A stretch of 64,000 nt of DNA from Aquamicrobium sp. LC103 (lineage in GTDB: Bacteria; Pseudomonadota; Alphaproteobacteria; Rhizobiales; Rhizobiaceae), in contig NZ_LBCQ02000008.1 in the NCBI RefSeq assembly GCF_001014615.2, positions 248,001 to 312,000 of the forward strand, in the 5' to 3' direction. Below, piece after piece: positions 33,934-41,488 of this stretch. Below the pieces are notes generated by a model, which worked only from the letters and a program-made list of their open reading frames with translations, searched no databases and was not told the DNA's origin. The first letter of the stretch is position 1; the number at the start of each line of letters is the position of its first letter. A program made the position numbers and the translations under genes.

Positions 33934-33948
33934 TGTATGTAACATACA
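33934..33948. promoter_or_regulatory. Candidate GntR/FadR-type operator
   Basis: A perfect 7-base inverted repeat around one base: TGTATGT-A-ACATACA. It begins 34 bases upstream of the GntR start codon, where FadR-family autoregulatory operators usually lie. The arms match the general GT...AC form of such operators. No other copy is seen in the window, although TTGTATG also occurs near the GntR gene at 54211. Confidence 0.65.
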
Positions 33949-34100
33949 GGACGTAACACGCAACAGCCTTCGCATGAGCCTGTGGACAATTGGAGTAGTC
34001 GGCAGGGCTGCGCCGCGCCGCGCCTTCGGTAGGGCCCGCTGCAACCCGTGATCGCGGGTGCGAACTTGGAACGGACGCTCGAAGCGGCTATGGCTTCTTC

Positions 34101-34292
34101 ATGTCCAGGCTGACGAAGAATCTCCGGCGCCTCGTCGCCGGTACGCTGAAGGCGCGCGCCTGGAGCGAATACGAGAAACGGGAGCCTCATCCGGTGCGCG
34201 AATTGCGCGGGGCGATATCGGATCTCGTGGCCATCGCCGTCGTGGTGATGGTCGTCGCCATGGCGCTGATCGCCTGGATCCTCGAATTGTGA
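34101..34292 (+). CDS. Small single-helix membrane protein, hypothetical
   Basis: A 63-residue open frame with a basic N-terminal half (SRLTKNLRRLVAGTLKARAW) and a C-terminal hydrophobic helix (LVAIAVVVMVVAMALIAWIL). This charge-then-helix layout is typical of small tail-anchored proteins, and the frame is followed at once by convergent membrane-protein genes. No ribosome-binding site is convincing, and no family is recognised. Could be real or chance. Confidence 0.5.
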   Translation: MSRLTKNLRRLVAGTLKARAWSEYEKREPHPVRELRGAISDLVAIAVVVMVVAMALIAWILEL

Positions 34293-34313
34293 CGTGCCAG
34301 CGGGCCGTCTCGC

Positions 34314-34853
34314 TCAGAGCCCGGACGGTGGAACCTTGCGCCGGCGCATGAGCAGGCCCCAGAACGAGGCAAAGATATTGGCCGAGCCTGCGAGCGCCAC
34401 GAAATCCGCCAGGTTCGAGACAAGGTGCCATCGGGCCAGGATCGGCATTTCGCGATGGAGCAGAGCGATGAGTCGCAATTCGGCGAGAAGAACGGCCGTC
34501 CCGACGAACCAGCCCGCGATCAGCCAGAGCGCCCGCCGGTCGAGCACCGCGCGGATGTCGCGCCGATAGGCGATCCGCGCGACGTAGTAGGCGAGCACGA
34601 GGGACAGAACGACCAGCATGAAGCCGGCATAGGTGAAATCCTCCGAGACCCACACCGATTGCCAGCTTTCTCCGATCTGGACCCACTGCTCGACGGGAGG
34701 GGCGCGGTGGATGCGGGTGACGATGCCGAGCAGTCCGGCCAGATACTCGAACCCTCGCCAGCAGAACCATGCAAAGCCGGCGGCAATTGCGCCGGCGAGG
34801 AGGAAGCGCAGGCGTTCGTAGCGCAAGGGCCGATCGAAAGACGACCGGCTCAA
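34314..34853 (-). CDS. Hypothetical multi-pass membrane protein
   Basis: About 179 residues with four predicted membrane helices: FLLAGAIAAGFAWFCW, YAGFMLVVLSLVLAYYVA, LWLIAGWFVGTAVLLAELRL and FVALAGSANIFASFWGLL. No known family is recognised. A TTG start at 34853 overlaps the stop of the next upstream gene as TTGA, which suggests coupling; the frame remains open to 35084 but that part is basic, repetitive and overlaps the neighbour. It is the last of three consecutive minus-strand membrane-protein genes. Confidence 0.65.
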   Translation of the reverse strand: MSRSSFDRPLRYERLRFLLAGAIAAGFAWFCWRGFEYLAGLLGIVTRIHRAPPVEQWVQIGESWQSVWVSEDFTYAGFMLVVLSLVLAYYVARIAYRRDIRAVLDRRALWLIAGWFVGTAVLLAELRLIALLHREMPILARWHLVSNLADFVALAGSANIFASFWGLLMRRRKVPPSGL

Positions 34854-35206
34854 GCAATCGCCTCCGCGTCGGGAAAAGTTGCCGTGGAACTGCATTCCTG
34901 ATGCGCGCCCTCGCTTATCGCGGAGGCGATGTTCACTGCCAGTGCCACGCAGACGAGTCCGCAGACGACGGCGACGACGGCGGCGCCTCGGCTTCGCGTA
35001 TGACGGGCGTTCGCGGCCATGCCGGCGCCGTAGATCAGGAAGGCCGGAACGGCGAAGATAAGGACGCTCAACGGGCCGTCGCAATCGACCGCTTCGATCC
35101 CCATCGCCCGATACTCGTTGGCATCCAGCGTCGCGCCGAGCGCGGCTAAAGGAAGTGCCGCGACGAGCACGAGATAACCGAGCCAGGAAAGCCAGTTCCT
35201 CCGCAT
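34850..35206 (-). CDS. Hypothetical membrane protein
   Basis: A 118-residue protein with three hydrophobic stretches (WLGYLVLVAALPLAALGATL, PLSVLIFAVPAFLIYGAGM, GAAVVAVVCGLVCVALAVNIA). The first could be a signal anchor. No family recognised. Its ATG lies directly against the stop of the 92-residue gene upstream, and its stop overlaps the next gene, consistent with a three-gene unit of unknown function. Confidence 0.7.
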   Translation of the reverse strand: MRRNWLSWLGYLVLVAALPLAALGATLDANEYRAMGIEAVDCDGPLSVLIFAVPAFLIYGAGMAANARHTRSRGAAVVAVVCGLVCVALAVNIASAISEGAHQECSSTATFPDAEAIA

Positions 35207-35485
35207 CTACTCGCTTCCCTTAAGCCGACGCCTTTTCCGGTTCTGCCGGACAAGCCCGACAATGATCGAGAGAAAGAAGGCTATCGTCGCGACCAGCGTG
35301 ACTTCAATATAGGCCTCGTAGACCCAATCCCCGAGAAAGCGGCGGATCAGTCGCTCGTTCCGAGTCATCAGCGCCGGTATCCTGGTGTTTCTCCAGATTT
35401 CGTCGCGAAAGATGAACGCTGTGACGAGAACAATCTCGACGCCGATGAAGACAATCAGATATTTGTCGATTTTCGGCCGGCGCAT
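35207..35485 (-). CDS. Hypothetical two-helix membrane protein
   Basis: A 92-residue protein from ATG 35485, with two helices (YLIVFIGVEIVLVTAFIF and VTLVATIAFFLSIIVGLV) and a strongly basic tail RQNRKRRRLKG. The frame continues to 35575, but the helix-containing part begins at the chosen ATG. No family recognised. It heads the set of three adjacent membrane-protein genes and is divergent from the haem locus. Confidence 0.65.
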   Translation of the reverse strand: MRRPKIDKYLIVFIGVEIVLVTAFIFRDEIWRNTRIPALMTRNERLIRRFLGDWVYEAYIEVTLVATIAFFLSIIVGLVRQNRKRRRLKGSE

Positions 35486-35587
35486 GCAGTGCCTTCGGGT
35501 GGCGGGTTGGGCCCCGTCTAGCGGTCTCATGGCGCGGCCACAAGGTTTTCTCGGTGCGAGGGAGCGGCCCAGCAAACGCCGCGGGTC

Positions 35588-35604
35588 TCTAGAATCCCTC
35601 TAAA
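35588..35604 (+). promoter_or_regulatory. Candidate Irr iron control element (ICE)
   Basis: TCTAGAATCCCTCTAAA matches the rhizobial ICE consensus, as I recall it (TTTAGAA-N3-TTCTAAA), at 12 of 14 defined positions. It sits about 100 bases before the ECF sigma gene and just ahead of a TTGACG (35608-35613) that could be a -35 element. Irr binds ICE motifs in Hyphomicrobiales and adjusts iron and haem genes, so this placement on a haem-uptake regulator gene is sensible. A site search and binding test would confirm it. Confidence 0.65.
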
Positions 35605-35702
35605 TTATTGACGTTGCGAAGTTTTTCCATTTGCTCTAACGAATTGGCCGCTCGGCGCCGCGAAGGCGTGCGAGAGAACAATCTGACGCGTAGCGCCGAA
35701 CG

Positions 35703-36218
35703 ATGCCTGCGACCCTGAACAACGTTTTCCTACTGCACCGCCGATCGTTGATGTGGAGCGTGATGCGCATCGTCCGCGATCCGCAGACGGCGGAAGACGT
35801 CGCGCAGGAAACCTATCTGCGGGCGCGAAAGGCGCTCGAGCGCGAGCCGATCGAGCATATCGAGGCCTTCCTTCACCAGACGGCCCGCAATCTGGCGTTC
35901 GACCACCTGCGCCGGCGCAGGACGCGCGGACAGATCGAGGCGGACAGCCTCGGCGAGCATGAAATTCTCGACATACCCGCCGACATGCCTTCGCTGGAAG
36001 ATGCGATCATCGAGCGCGAGCGGCTGAAGATCTTCCTGGGTGCTCTCTCCGGCCTGCCCGAGCGGGTGCAGACGGTGATCATGCTCAGCCGTATCGAGGA
36101 ATGGTCCAACAGGAAGATCGCGGACTGGCTCGGCGTTTCGGAGCGGACGGTTTTCAACGACATCAAGCTGGCGATGGCGCATTGCCGCGACGTACTCGCC
36201 CGCCTCGACCGCGCATGA
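35703..36218 (+). CDS. ECF-family RNA polymerase sigma factor, FecI type
   Basis: A 171-residue sigma-70 family protein with region 2 (about residues 10-75; IVRDPQTAEDVAQETYLRARKA, HLRRRRTRGQ) and region 4 (about 115-165; LPERVQTVIMLSRIEEWSNR, GVSERTVFNDIKLAM). This is the size and order of FecI-type ECF factors, which transcribe outer-membrane receptor genes when the receptor signals through FecR. A FecR gene and a TonB receptor gene follow on the same strand. An ICE-like box lies upstream. It most likely drives the receptor and haem oxygenase promoters described here. Confidence 0.93.
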   Translation: MPATLNNVFLLHRRSLMWSVMRIVRDPQTAEDVAQETYLRARKALEREPIEHIEAFLHQTARNLAFDHLRRRRTRGQIEADSLGEHEILDIPADMPSLEDAIIERERLKIFLGALSGLPERVQTVIMLSRIEEWSNRKIADWLGVSERTVFNDIKLAMAHCRDVLARLDRA

Positions 36219-36320
36219 TCCCTGTATAAGCATGCTTTTCCACCGGCACAGGATCAATTTTGCCGGATTCCCGTGCGCCAGACGTCTCAGCTATAAGAAT
36301 CGTGACGCAACGAGCATCGG

Positions 36321-37343
36321 ATGACGGGAGTGGACCGCAAGGCGGACGATGAGGGGCAGCTGGAGGACGCGTTCACGCATGACGATCCAGTCGTGGACGA
36401 AGCGCTCGAATGGTTCGTCCGGTCGCGCAACGCCTCCCTGGACGCGACGACGCGGGCTGAATTCGACGCATGGCTGGCCCGGAGCCCGCGCCATGCGGAA
36501 GAGTTCCGCAATCTGGAGGCGATCTGGGGATCGGCGGCCTTCGGCAAGGCGGCTGAAAGCGCTCACGCCGGCGCCCATGCCGCAGGCGAAGCGGCGCGGC
36601 GCGTTTCTCCGGCGCGCCGTCCCACCCGCTGGGCAATGGGCATGGCGGCCGCGGCCGCGGTTCTGGTTCTTGCGGTCGGCGTCCGGCAATTCCCGACGAT
36701 CATGCTGTATTGGCAGGCCGACTACGTCACCGCGACGGGCGGTCAGTCGACGGTGATCCTGCCCGATGGTTCGTCGATGATCCTGAACACGGCCTCGGCC
36801 GTTGCGGTCGATTTCGAGGACGGCCGAAGAAATGTGCGGCTACTCGAAGGCGAAGCCTTCTTCGACGTGAAGAACGATCCCGACCGTCCCTTTCGCGTCG
36901 CGGGACGGTTCGGCGAGGTCGAGGTGAAGGGCACGGCGTTTTCGGTTCGCAGCGATGACGAGCAAGACCGTGTCGTCCTTGAACGGGGCCGCGTCGAGGT
37001 CAGCCGGCTCACGGACCGGACGGAGCAGGTCGCGCTCGAGCCGGGGCAGATGACGACGGCGACGGCATCCGCTCTGTCGGTCGCCATGCCTGTCGACGCC
37101 GCTAATGCGCTCGCCTGGCGGGAAGGGCGCGCCATCTTCGAGGATCAGCCGCTCGCAAACGTGCTCGACGAGTTGCGCCGCTATCATGGCGGACCGGTGT
37201 TCGTCGCCGACGGCCGCATCGGCAATGTCGCCGTCAGCGGCAACTACCGACTCGACGACGTCGAAGGCGCCATCCGCACGCTGGCGGACGCCGTCGGAGC
37301 CGAAGCCTACGGCCTCCCGGGCGGAATCATAATCCTTCGCTAA
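36321..37343 (+). CDS. FecR-family anti-sigma factor / surface-signalling regulator
   Basis: A 340-residue inner-membrane protein. The N-terminal DUF4880 part (DEALEWFVRSRNASLDATTR, EFRNLEAIWG) contacts the sigma factor. One membrane helix lies near residues 94-114 (WAMGMAAAAAVLVLAVGV). The periplasmic FecR domain has STVILPDGSSMILNTASAV and FRVAGRFGEVEVKGTAFSV. The C-terminus has a DUF4974-like QPLANVLDELRRYHGGPV segment. It receives the signal of the STN domain of the TonB receptor and controls the sigma factor. The gene begins about 100 bases after the sigma gene. Confidence 0.94.
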   Translation: MTGVDRKADDEGQLEDAFTHDDPVVDEALEWFVRSRNASLDATTRAEFDAWLARSPRHAEEFRNLEAIWGSAAFGKAAESAHAGAHAAGEAARRVSPARRPTRWAMGMAAAAAVLVLAVGVRQFPTIMLYWQADYVTATGGQSTVILPDGSSMILNTASAVAVDFEDGRRNVRLLEGEAFFDVKNDPDRPFRVAGRFGEVEVKGTAFSVRSDDEQDRVVLERGRVEVSRLTDRTEQVALEPGQMTTATASALSVAMPVDAANALAWREGRAIFEDQPLANVLDELRRYHGGPVFVADGRIGNVAVSGNYRLDDVEGAIRTLADAVGAEAYGLPGGIIILR

Positions 37344-37376
37344 ATACTCAACTATTTTTTCCGACTCCGCTTTTCC

Positions 37377-37396
37377 GAAACGTCAGGCTTGTGAGG
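37377..37396 (+). promoter_or_regulatory. Candidate ECF-sigma promoter of the receptor gene
   Basis: GAAACGTCAGGCTTGTGAGG, 60 bases before the receptor ATG, matches 17 of 20 bases of a block at 40172-40191 before the haem oxygenase gene. A GAAAC-type -35 fits ECF sigma promoters. A small hairpin, CCGGCA-cgg-TGCCGG at 37405-37419, follows in the leader. Start site and sigma dependence are inferred. Confidence 0.6.
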
Positions 37397-37455
37397 GGCG
37401 CGTTCCGGCACGGTGCCGGTTTGGTCCCTCATATCGACAAGAGGGCAGATCGGAC

Positions 37456-40077
37456 ATGGACGGACGGGCTGGGGACGCGCGCGCATCAATCATTTTTCAC
37501 GGGGCGGGGGGCAGGCGAGGCCTGATCTCGACGTTGCTGGCGTCGACCGTGCTTTGTTGCGCGGGAGTTGCGACGATCTCCGACGCATATGCCCAGACTG
37601 TGCCGGCCGCGGCCGCGGGCCAGAGCGTCAGCTTTTCCATTCCCGCCCAGCCGCTTTCCTCGGCCGTCAACGCGTTCATTCGCGCGACCGGATGGCAGAT
37701 CAGCTATTCGTCGGAACTGGCGCGCGGCAAGACATCCGGCTCGGTCGTCGGCACAATGCCGCCGGAAGAAGCCTTGCGGCGCCTCGTTGCCGGTACCGGC
37801 GTCGAGGTGAGGGCAGGCGCTTCCGGCTCGGCCGCGCTGGTGGCGTCCGGTGCGGGTGCGGGCAGCGGCGCTGTCGGCGACGGCTCCCTCCTTCTCGACG
37901 TCATCAACGTCACCGACGGCAGCGCAAATCCGGCGAACGTTCCCTTCGAGACGCCTGGTTCGTCGAGCCACATCAGCGCCGAGCAGCTGGAGCGCGTGCC
38001 GCCGAGCTCTCTTGGCGACATCTTCAAGTCCACGCCGGGCGTGATCGTCGCGGGCAACCGCGTCGGCGCCTCGATCGATCCCAACATACGCGGCCTTCAA
38101 GGGCAGAACCGGGTCAACGTGATGGTGGACGGGACGCGCCAGAGCGCGCACACCTATCGCGGCTACAGCGGCAGCCGCAACGAGACCTATGTCGATCCGG
38201 ATTTCATAGGCGGCATCGACATCTCCAAGGGACCTTCGGCCGGAACCGGCGGCGTCGGAGCGATGGGTGGCGTCGTCAACATGCGCATACTCGAGGCCCA
38301 CGACATCGTCGGGGAAGGGCAGACCTACGGTGCACGGGTGAAGGGAAGCCTCGGCTCCAACACGAAGAGCCCGCAGCCGGAAGGCACTGAAACCATTCGA
38401 AACGGCGGCCCGGAATTCTTCAACGGCGACAGTTGGACGGGCAGTGCCGTCGGTGCGATGGTGAGCGATGACTATGAGTTGGTCGCAGGCGTCTCGCGAC
38501 GCAAGTCCGGCAATTATTTCACTGGCAAGAAGGGCAAGTCGTCATTCCTAGACGATCGCGTGAGCTGGACGCCGCCCGTCGAGCGCCCGTTGTCGCCTTT
38601 CGGGCCGGGTGACGAGATTTTCAACACCTCTCAGGATATGACCTCGGTACTGGTCAAGGGCAGGCGCAAGTGGGGTGACGGCCACATTTTCGGGCTAAGC
38701 TACATCTTCTACGGCAACGAGTACGGCGAGCTTGACGAGAATCTGCTGGTCTTTCCGGGCACCTGGGGACCGCCACCGACGCAGTTGGAACTCAGCGAAA
38801 CGAAGACGCATACCTTGAAAGCAAGCTATGCCTACAAGCCTGAAGGCAACGACCTCGTCGATTTCTCGTCCAACCTCTGGATGACGGATATTCGCAGCCA
38901 GAGCACCGTCATGAGAATGGCTGAGCCGGACAGGGACGACATCAGAGCGCATGTCAGGACTTATGGCGGCGATGTCGCCAACACCTCGCTCTTCGATACG
39001 TCCGTGGGAGCGCTTACCGTCCAGAACGGCGCCGAATTCGTCTTCGAGCAGGCGCGCGAGAATGCCGGTTTCGTCGTCTATCCCTGGGACCCGGACAATC
39101 CGGATTATATGGGGCGCAATCCGACCGGCGACAGGACACTCGCCAGCGTCTTCAGTCGCTCGAGCCTCGACGTCACGGACTGGCTGACGCTTTCGGGAGG
39201 GTTGCGCTATGACTACTACTCGACCGAAGGAAAAGGTCCGGCGGCCGAACGCTATCCTTCCATGGATGACGGCCGGATTCTCCCCTCGGCGAGCGTCACC
39301 TTGAAGCCGTTCGACGGCATCCAGCTCTACGGCAGCTACGTGGAGGGTTGGCGGCCGCCGAGCCTGCGTGAAACGACGGCAGGAACGACGGAATTTCTCG
39401 TTCCTAATCCGGATCTTAGGCCGGAGCTTTCGCGCAATTTCGAGCTTGGCGTGAACATTCTGCGCGACAATGTCTTCCTGGAAGAGGACAAGCTGCGTTT
39501 GAAGGCCGCCTGGTTCCACAACACATATGACGACTACATCCTGCGCTCCCGGCCGGTCGCTCCGCTCTATACCTGGGTCAACATCGACAAGGCCCGCTTC
39601 ACCGGCTTCGAAGCTTCGCTCCAGTATGACACGGGCACCTTCTTCGTCGAAGGGGCATTCACGAAGTACACCGACATCGCCATGTGCGATGAACCCACCC
39701 AGTGGCGTCCGGAGCGCTGCACCCTGGCCGTGGGCGCCGCCGACTACGGCCTCATGAACATTCCACCGGAATATTCGGGGAGCGTCACGGCGGGCGTGCG
39801 GCTGTTTGACCAGAGACTGACGCTGGGCGGACGCGCCTATTTCTTCGGCGAACGCTATGGCGGCTACAAGCTGCTTGGCGGAGGCGTAACCCAGGCCAAG
39901 GTCTACTACGCCAACACGATCGTCGATATCTTCGGCAGCTACAAGATCAACGACACGGCGACCTTCGATTTCAGCGTCGAAAACATCGGCGACCGCTACT
40001 ATCTCGACCCGATGTCGACCGGCATCGTGCCTTCGCCGGGGCGCACGATCCGCGTAGGCCTCACCGCCCAATTCTGA
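37456..40077 (+). CDS. TonB-dependent haem receptor with N-terminal signalling (STN) domain
   Basis: An 873-residue outer-membrane receptor. A signal peptide ends near AYAQ (residues 44-47). An STN domain follows at about 58-117 (FSIPAQPLSSAVNAFIRATG). The plug is at about 165-280 (PNIRGLQGQNRVNVMVDGTR) and a beta-barrel ends in F (VGLTAQF). In the barrel, YGSYVEGWRPPSLRETTAG with VPNPDLRPELSRNFELGV resembles the FRAP/NPNL region of haem receptors, in which the FRAP motif reads WRPP here. The gene is coupled by position to the ECF sigma/FecR pair, so it is both transporter and signal source. The next gene on this strand is a haem oxygenase, supporting haem as ligand. No TonB or haem ABC transporter is in the window. 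Confidence 0.93.
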   Translation: MDGRAGDARASIIFHGAGGRRGLISTLLASTVLCCAGVATISDAYAQTVPAAAAGQSVSFSIPAQPLSSAVNAFIRATGWQISYSSELARGKTSGSVVGTMPPEEALRRLVAGTGVEVRAGASGSAALVASGAGAGSGAVGDGSLLLDVINVTDGSANPANVPFETPGSSSHISAEQLERVPPSSLGDIFKSTPGVIVAGNRVGASIDPNIRGLQGQNRVNVMVDGTRQSAHTYRGYSGSRNETYVDPDFIGGIDISKGPSAGTGGVGAMGGVVNMRILEAHDIVGEGQTYGARVKGSLGSNTKSPQPEGTETIRNGGPEFFNGDSWTGSAVGAMVSDDYELVAGVSRRKSGNYFTGKKGKSSFLDDRVSWTPPVERPLSPFGPGDEIFNTSQDMTSVLVKGRRKWGDGHIFGLSYIFYGNEYGELDENLLVFPGTWGPPPTQLELSETKTHTLKASYAYKPEGNDLVDFSSNLWMTDIRSQSTVMRMAEPDRDDIRAHVRTYGGDVANTSLFDTSVGALTVQNGAEFVFEQARENAGFVVYPWDPDNPDYMGRNPTGDRTLASVFSRSSLDVTDWLTLSGGLRYDYYSTEGKGPAAERYPSMDDGRILPSASVTLKPFDGIQLYGSYVEGWRPPSLRETTAGTTEFLVPNPDLRPELSRNFELGVNILRDNVFLEEDKLRLKAAWFHNTYDDYILRSRPVAPLYTWVNIDKARFTGFEASLQYDTGTFFVEGAFTKYTDIAMCDEPTQWRPERCTLAVGAADYGLMNIPPEYSGSVTAGVRLFDQRLTLGGRAYFFGERYGGYKLLGGGVTQAKVYYANTIVDIFGSYKINDTATFDFSVENIGDRYYLDPMSTGIVPSPGRTIRVGLTAQF

Positions 40078-40097
40078 GTGTGGTCGTCGAACCGGCT

Positions 40098-40125
40098 CTC
40101 CGGGCGCGGCAGTCCGCGCCCGGAG
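40098..40125 (+). terminator. Stem-loop at end of receptor gene
   Basis: CTCCGGGCGCGG (40098-40109) pairs perfectly with CCGCGCCCGGAG (40114-40125) around the loop CAGT, 20 bases after the receptor stop. No T-run follows, so it may be a Rho-aided terminator or 3'-end stabiliser. It isolates the receptor from the haem oxygenase gene, which has its own promoter-like motif. Confidence 0.65.
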
Positions 40126-40171
40126 GCATCTCAGGAATGGCGCCGCCGGCTTTTTCCGGATCGGCCAGCCT

Positions 40172-40191
40172 GAAACGTCAAGCTTGCAAGG
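40172..40191 (+). promoter_or_regulatory. Candidate ECF-sigma promoter of the haem oxygenase gene
   Basis: GAAACGTCAAGCTTGCAAGG shares 17 of 20 bases with the block at 37377-37396 before the receptor gene. It is 84 bases before the oxygenase ATG and lies after the stem-loop that ends the receptor unit. Repetition of a long motif before two haem genes is good evidence of common control by the sigma factor encoded nearby. Confidence 0.6.
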
Positions 40192-40275
40192 CTCGTTGAG
40201 GCATGTGACAGACGCTGCCCAACTCCAAGTTGAGGAATCGCGGAGACGAATTCTCCGCCCGCCGGAGAATGATGA

Positions 40276-40872
40276 ATGACGATCGATATCGAAAAGCCGC
40301 TGGAACTCGGCCGGGCCAAGCGGCTCAAGGCGGCGACGAACGACACACATGCGCGACTGGACCAGTCGATCATGGCCGGCAAGCCGTTCGATAGCCGCGA
40401 ACGCTACGGCTTGTTCGTAAAGGTGCAGCACCAGTTCCATCGCGATATCGATACGCTCTACGACAATCCCGCGCTCGACCGCCTGCTGCCGGACCTTCCC
40501 GGCCGGCGTCGTTTCACGCTGATCGAGCAGGATCTGGCCGATCTCGGCGTCGCGCCGCTTTCGTCCGGGCAAGCTCCGGCGTTCGGCGTGGAGGCGGACA
40601 TTCCGACCGCGCTGGGCTGGCTCTATGTGGCGGAGGGATCCAATCTCGGCGCTGCATTCCTGCTCAAGGAAGCGGCCAAGCTCGGCCTGTCCGAAAATTT
40701 CGGCGCCCGGCACCTCGCCGGCGCGCCCGAGGGCCGTGGACTGCATTGGCGCACCTTCACCGCCGCGCTCGACGAGCTCGAACTCGATGAAAACGAGGAA
40801 AAGGCGATGGTAAGCGGAGCGGAAGCTGCCTTCCGGCGCGTGCACGGGCTGGTGCGGCAGGTTTTCGGCTGA
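40276..40872 (+). CDS. Biliverdin-producing haem oxygenase (HemO/BphO-like)
   Basis: A 198-residue protein of the bacterial haem oxygenase family. LKAATNDTHARLDQSI carries the proximal haem-binding histidine (about residue 25). GWLYVAEGSNLGAAFLLKEA forms the distal helix with its flexible glycines. The enzyme opens haem to biliverdin, iron and CO in the cytoplasm using an electron donor. Size fits HemO/BphO rather than the larger eukaryote-type enzyme. No bacteriophytochrome gene is near; its position behind a haem receptor points to iron release from haem. ATG 40276 has CCGGAG upstream. Confidence 0.92.
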   Translation: MTIDIEKPLELGRAKRLKAATNDTHARLDQSIMAGKPFDSRERYGLFVKVQHQFHRDIDTLYDNPALDRLLPDLPGRRRFTLIEQDLADLGVAPLSSGQAPAFGVEADIPTALGWLYVAEGSNLGAAFLLKEAAKLGLSENFGARHLAGAPEGRGLHWRTFTAALDELELDENEEKAMVSGAEAAFRRVHGLVRQVFG

Positions 40873-40951
40873 CGTTGCGATCACGGCGGGACGGGACGCA
40901 CGCCCCAACGCCTGGACCTCGCATCAGCAGGCATTGCGCTTTCGCGTGACT

Positions 40952-40992
40952 GCGAAGAAAATATCTGACTGACGGAGTGAAGTTTTCTTCGC
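40952..40992. repeat. 10-base perfect inverted repeat before the DUF454 gene
   Basis: GCGAAGAAAA (40952-40961) and TTTTCTTCGC (40983-40992) are exact inverted copies 21 bases apart. They end 20 bases before the DUF454 start. The spacing suits two half-sites of a regulator or a hairpin in the leader. Function unknown. Confidence 0.55.
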
Positions 40993-41012
40993 GACCGTCG
41001 AGGCGTGGTTGA

Positions 41013-41456
41013 TTGCAAGGCATGAAGAAGAGCGAGGAACAGCAGCGGCGCTTCCGGCTCCCGCTCGACGGCATCGGTCGGGTGGGCTTCATCGTGCTCG
41101 GCTTCGTCATGCTTCTGCTTGGCATCATCGGCGCGTTTCTTCCCGTCATGCCGACGACGATCTTCCTCATTCTCGCCGCGTGGTGCTTCGGCAGGTCCTC
41201 GCCCAGGCTGGAGGCCTGGATGCTCGCCCATCCGCAGTTCGGGCCGGTGCTGCGGGACTGGCGTGCGCATGGCGCGATACCGCGCCGGGCGAAGATCATG
41301 GCCTGCGGCGGCATGGCGCTGGGCTATCTTCTGTTCTGGCTGGGGGCGAGGCCAGGTTCGTGGCTCGCGGCCTTCGTCGCGCTCATCATGATCGCATGCG
41401 CGGCCTATGTCGTGACGCGGCCGGAGCGCAAGGGCGCGGCGCAGCCGGCCGAGTAG
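41013..41456 (+). CDS. DUF454 (YbaN-like) inner-membrane protein
   Basis: A 147-residue membrane protein with the full DUF454 pattern: GFVMLLLGIIGAFLPVMPTTIF, then AAWCFGRSSPRLEAWMLAHPQFGPVLRDWRAHGAIPRRAK. Two or three helices follow. The biochemical role is unknown. It follows the haem oxygenase on the same strand, which suggests but does not prove a link to haem or iron. A TTG at 41013 has GAGG at a good distance; an ATG at 41022 is only one base from an AAGG, so the TTG is used with low confidence. Confidence 0.88.
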   Translation: MQGMKKSEEQQRRFRLPLDGIGRVGFIVLGFVMLLLGIIGAFLPVMPTTIFLILAAWCFGRSSPRLEAWMLAHPQFGPVLRDWRAHGAIPRRAKIMACGGMALGYLLFWLGARPGSWLAAFVALIMIACAAYVVTRPERKGAAQPAE

Positions 41457-41488
41457 AGGCGCTTTGAAACGATCGTGCGGTAGTGGAT

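Noticed and set aside
38695-40908. A 737-codon open frame on the minus strand
   Set aside because: It is antisense to the TonB-dependent receptor and haem oxygenase genes, which have full family motifs.
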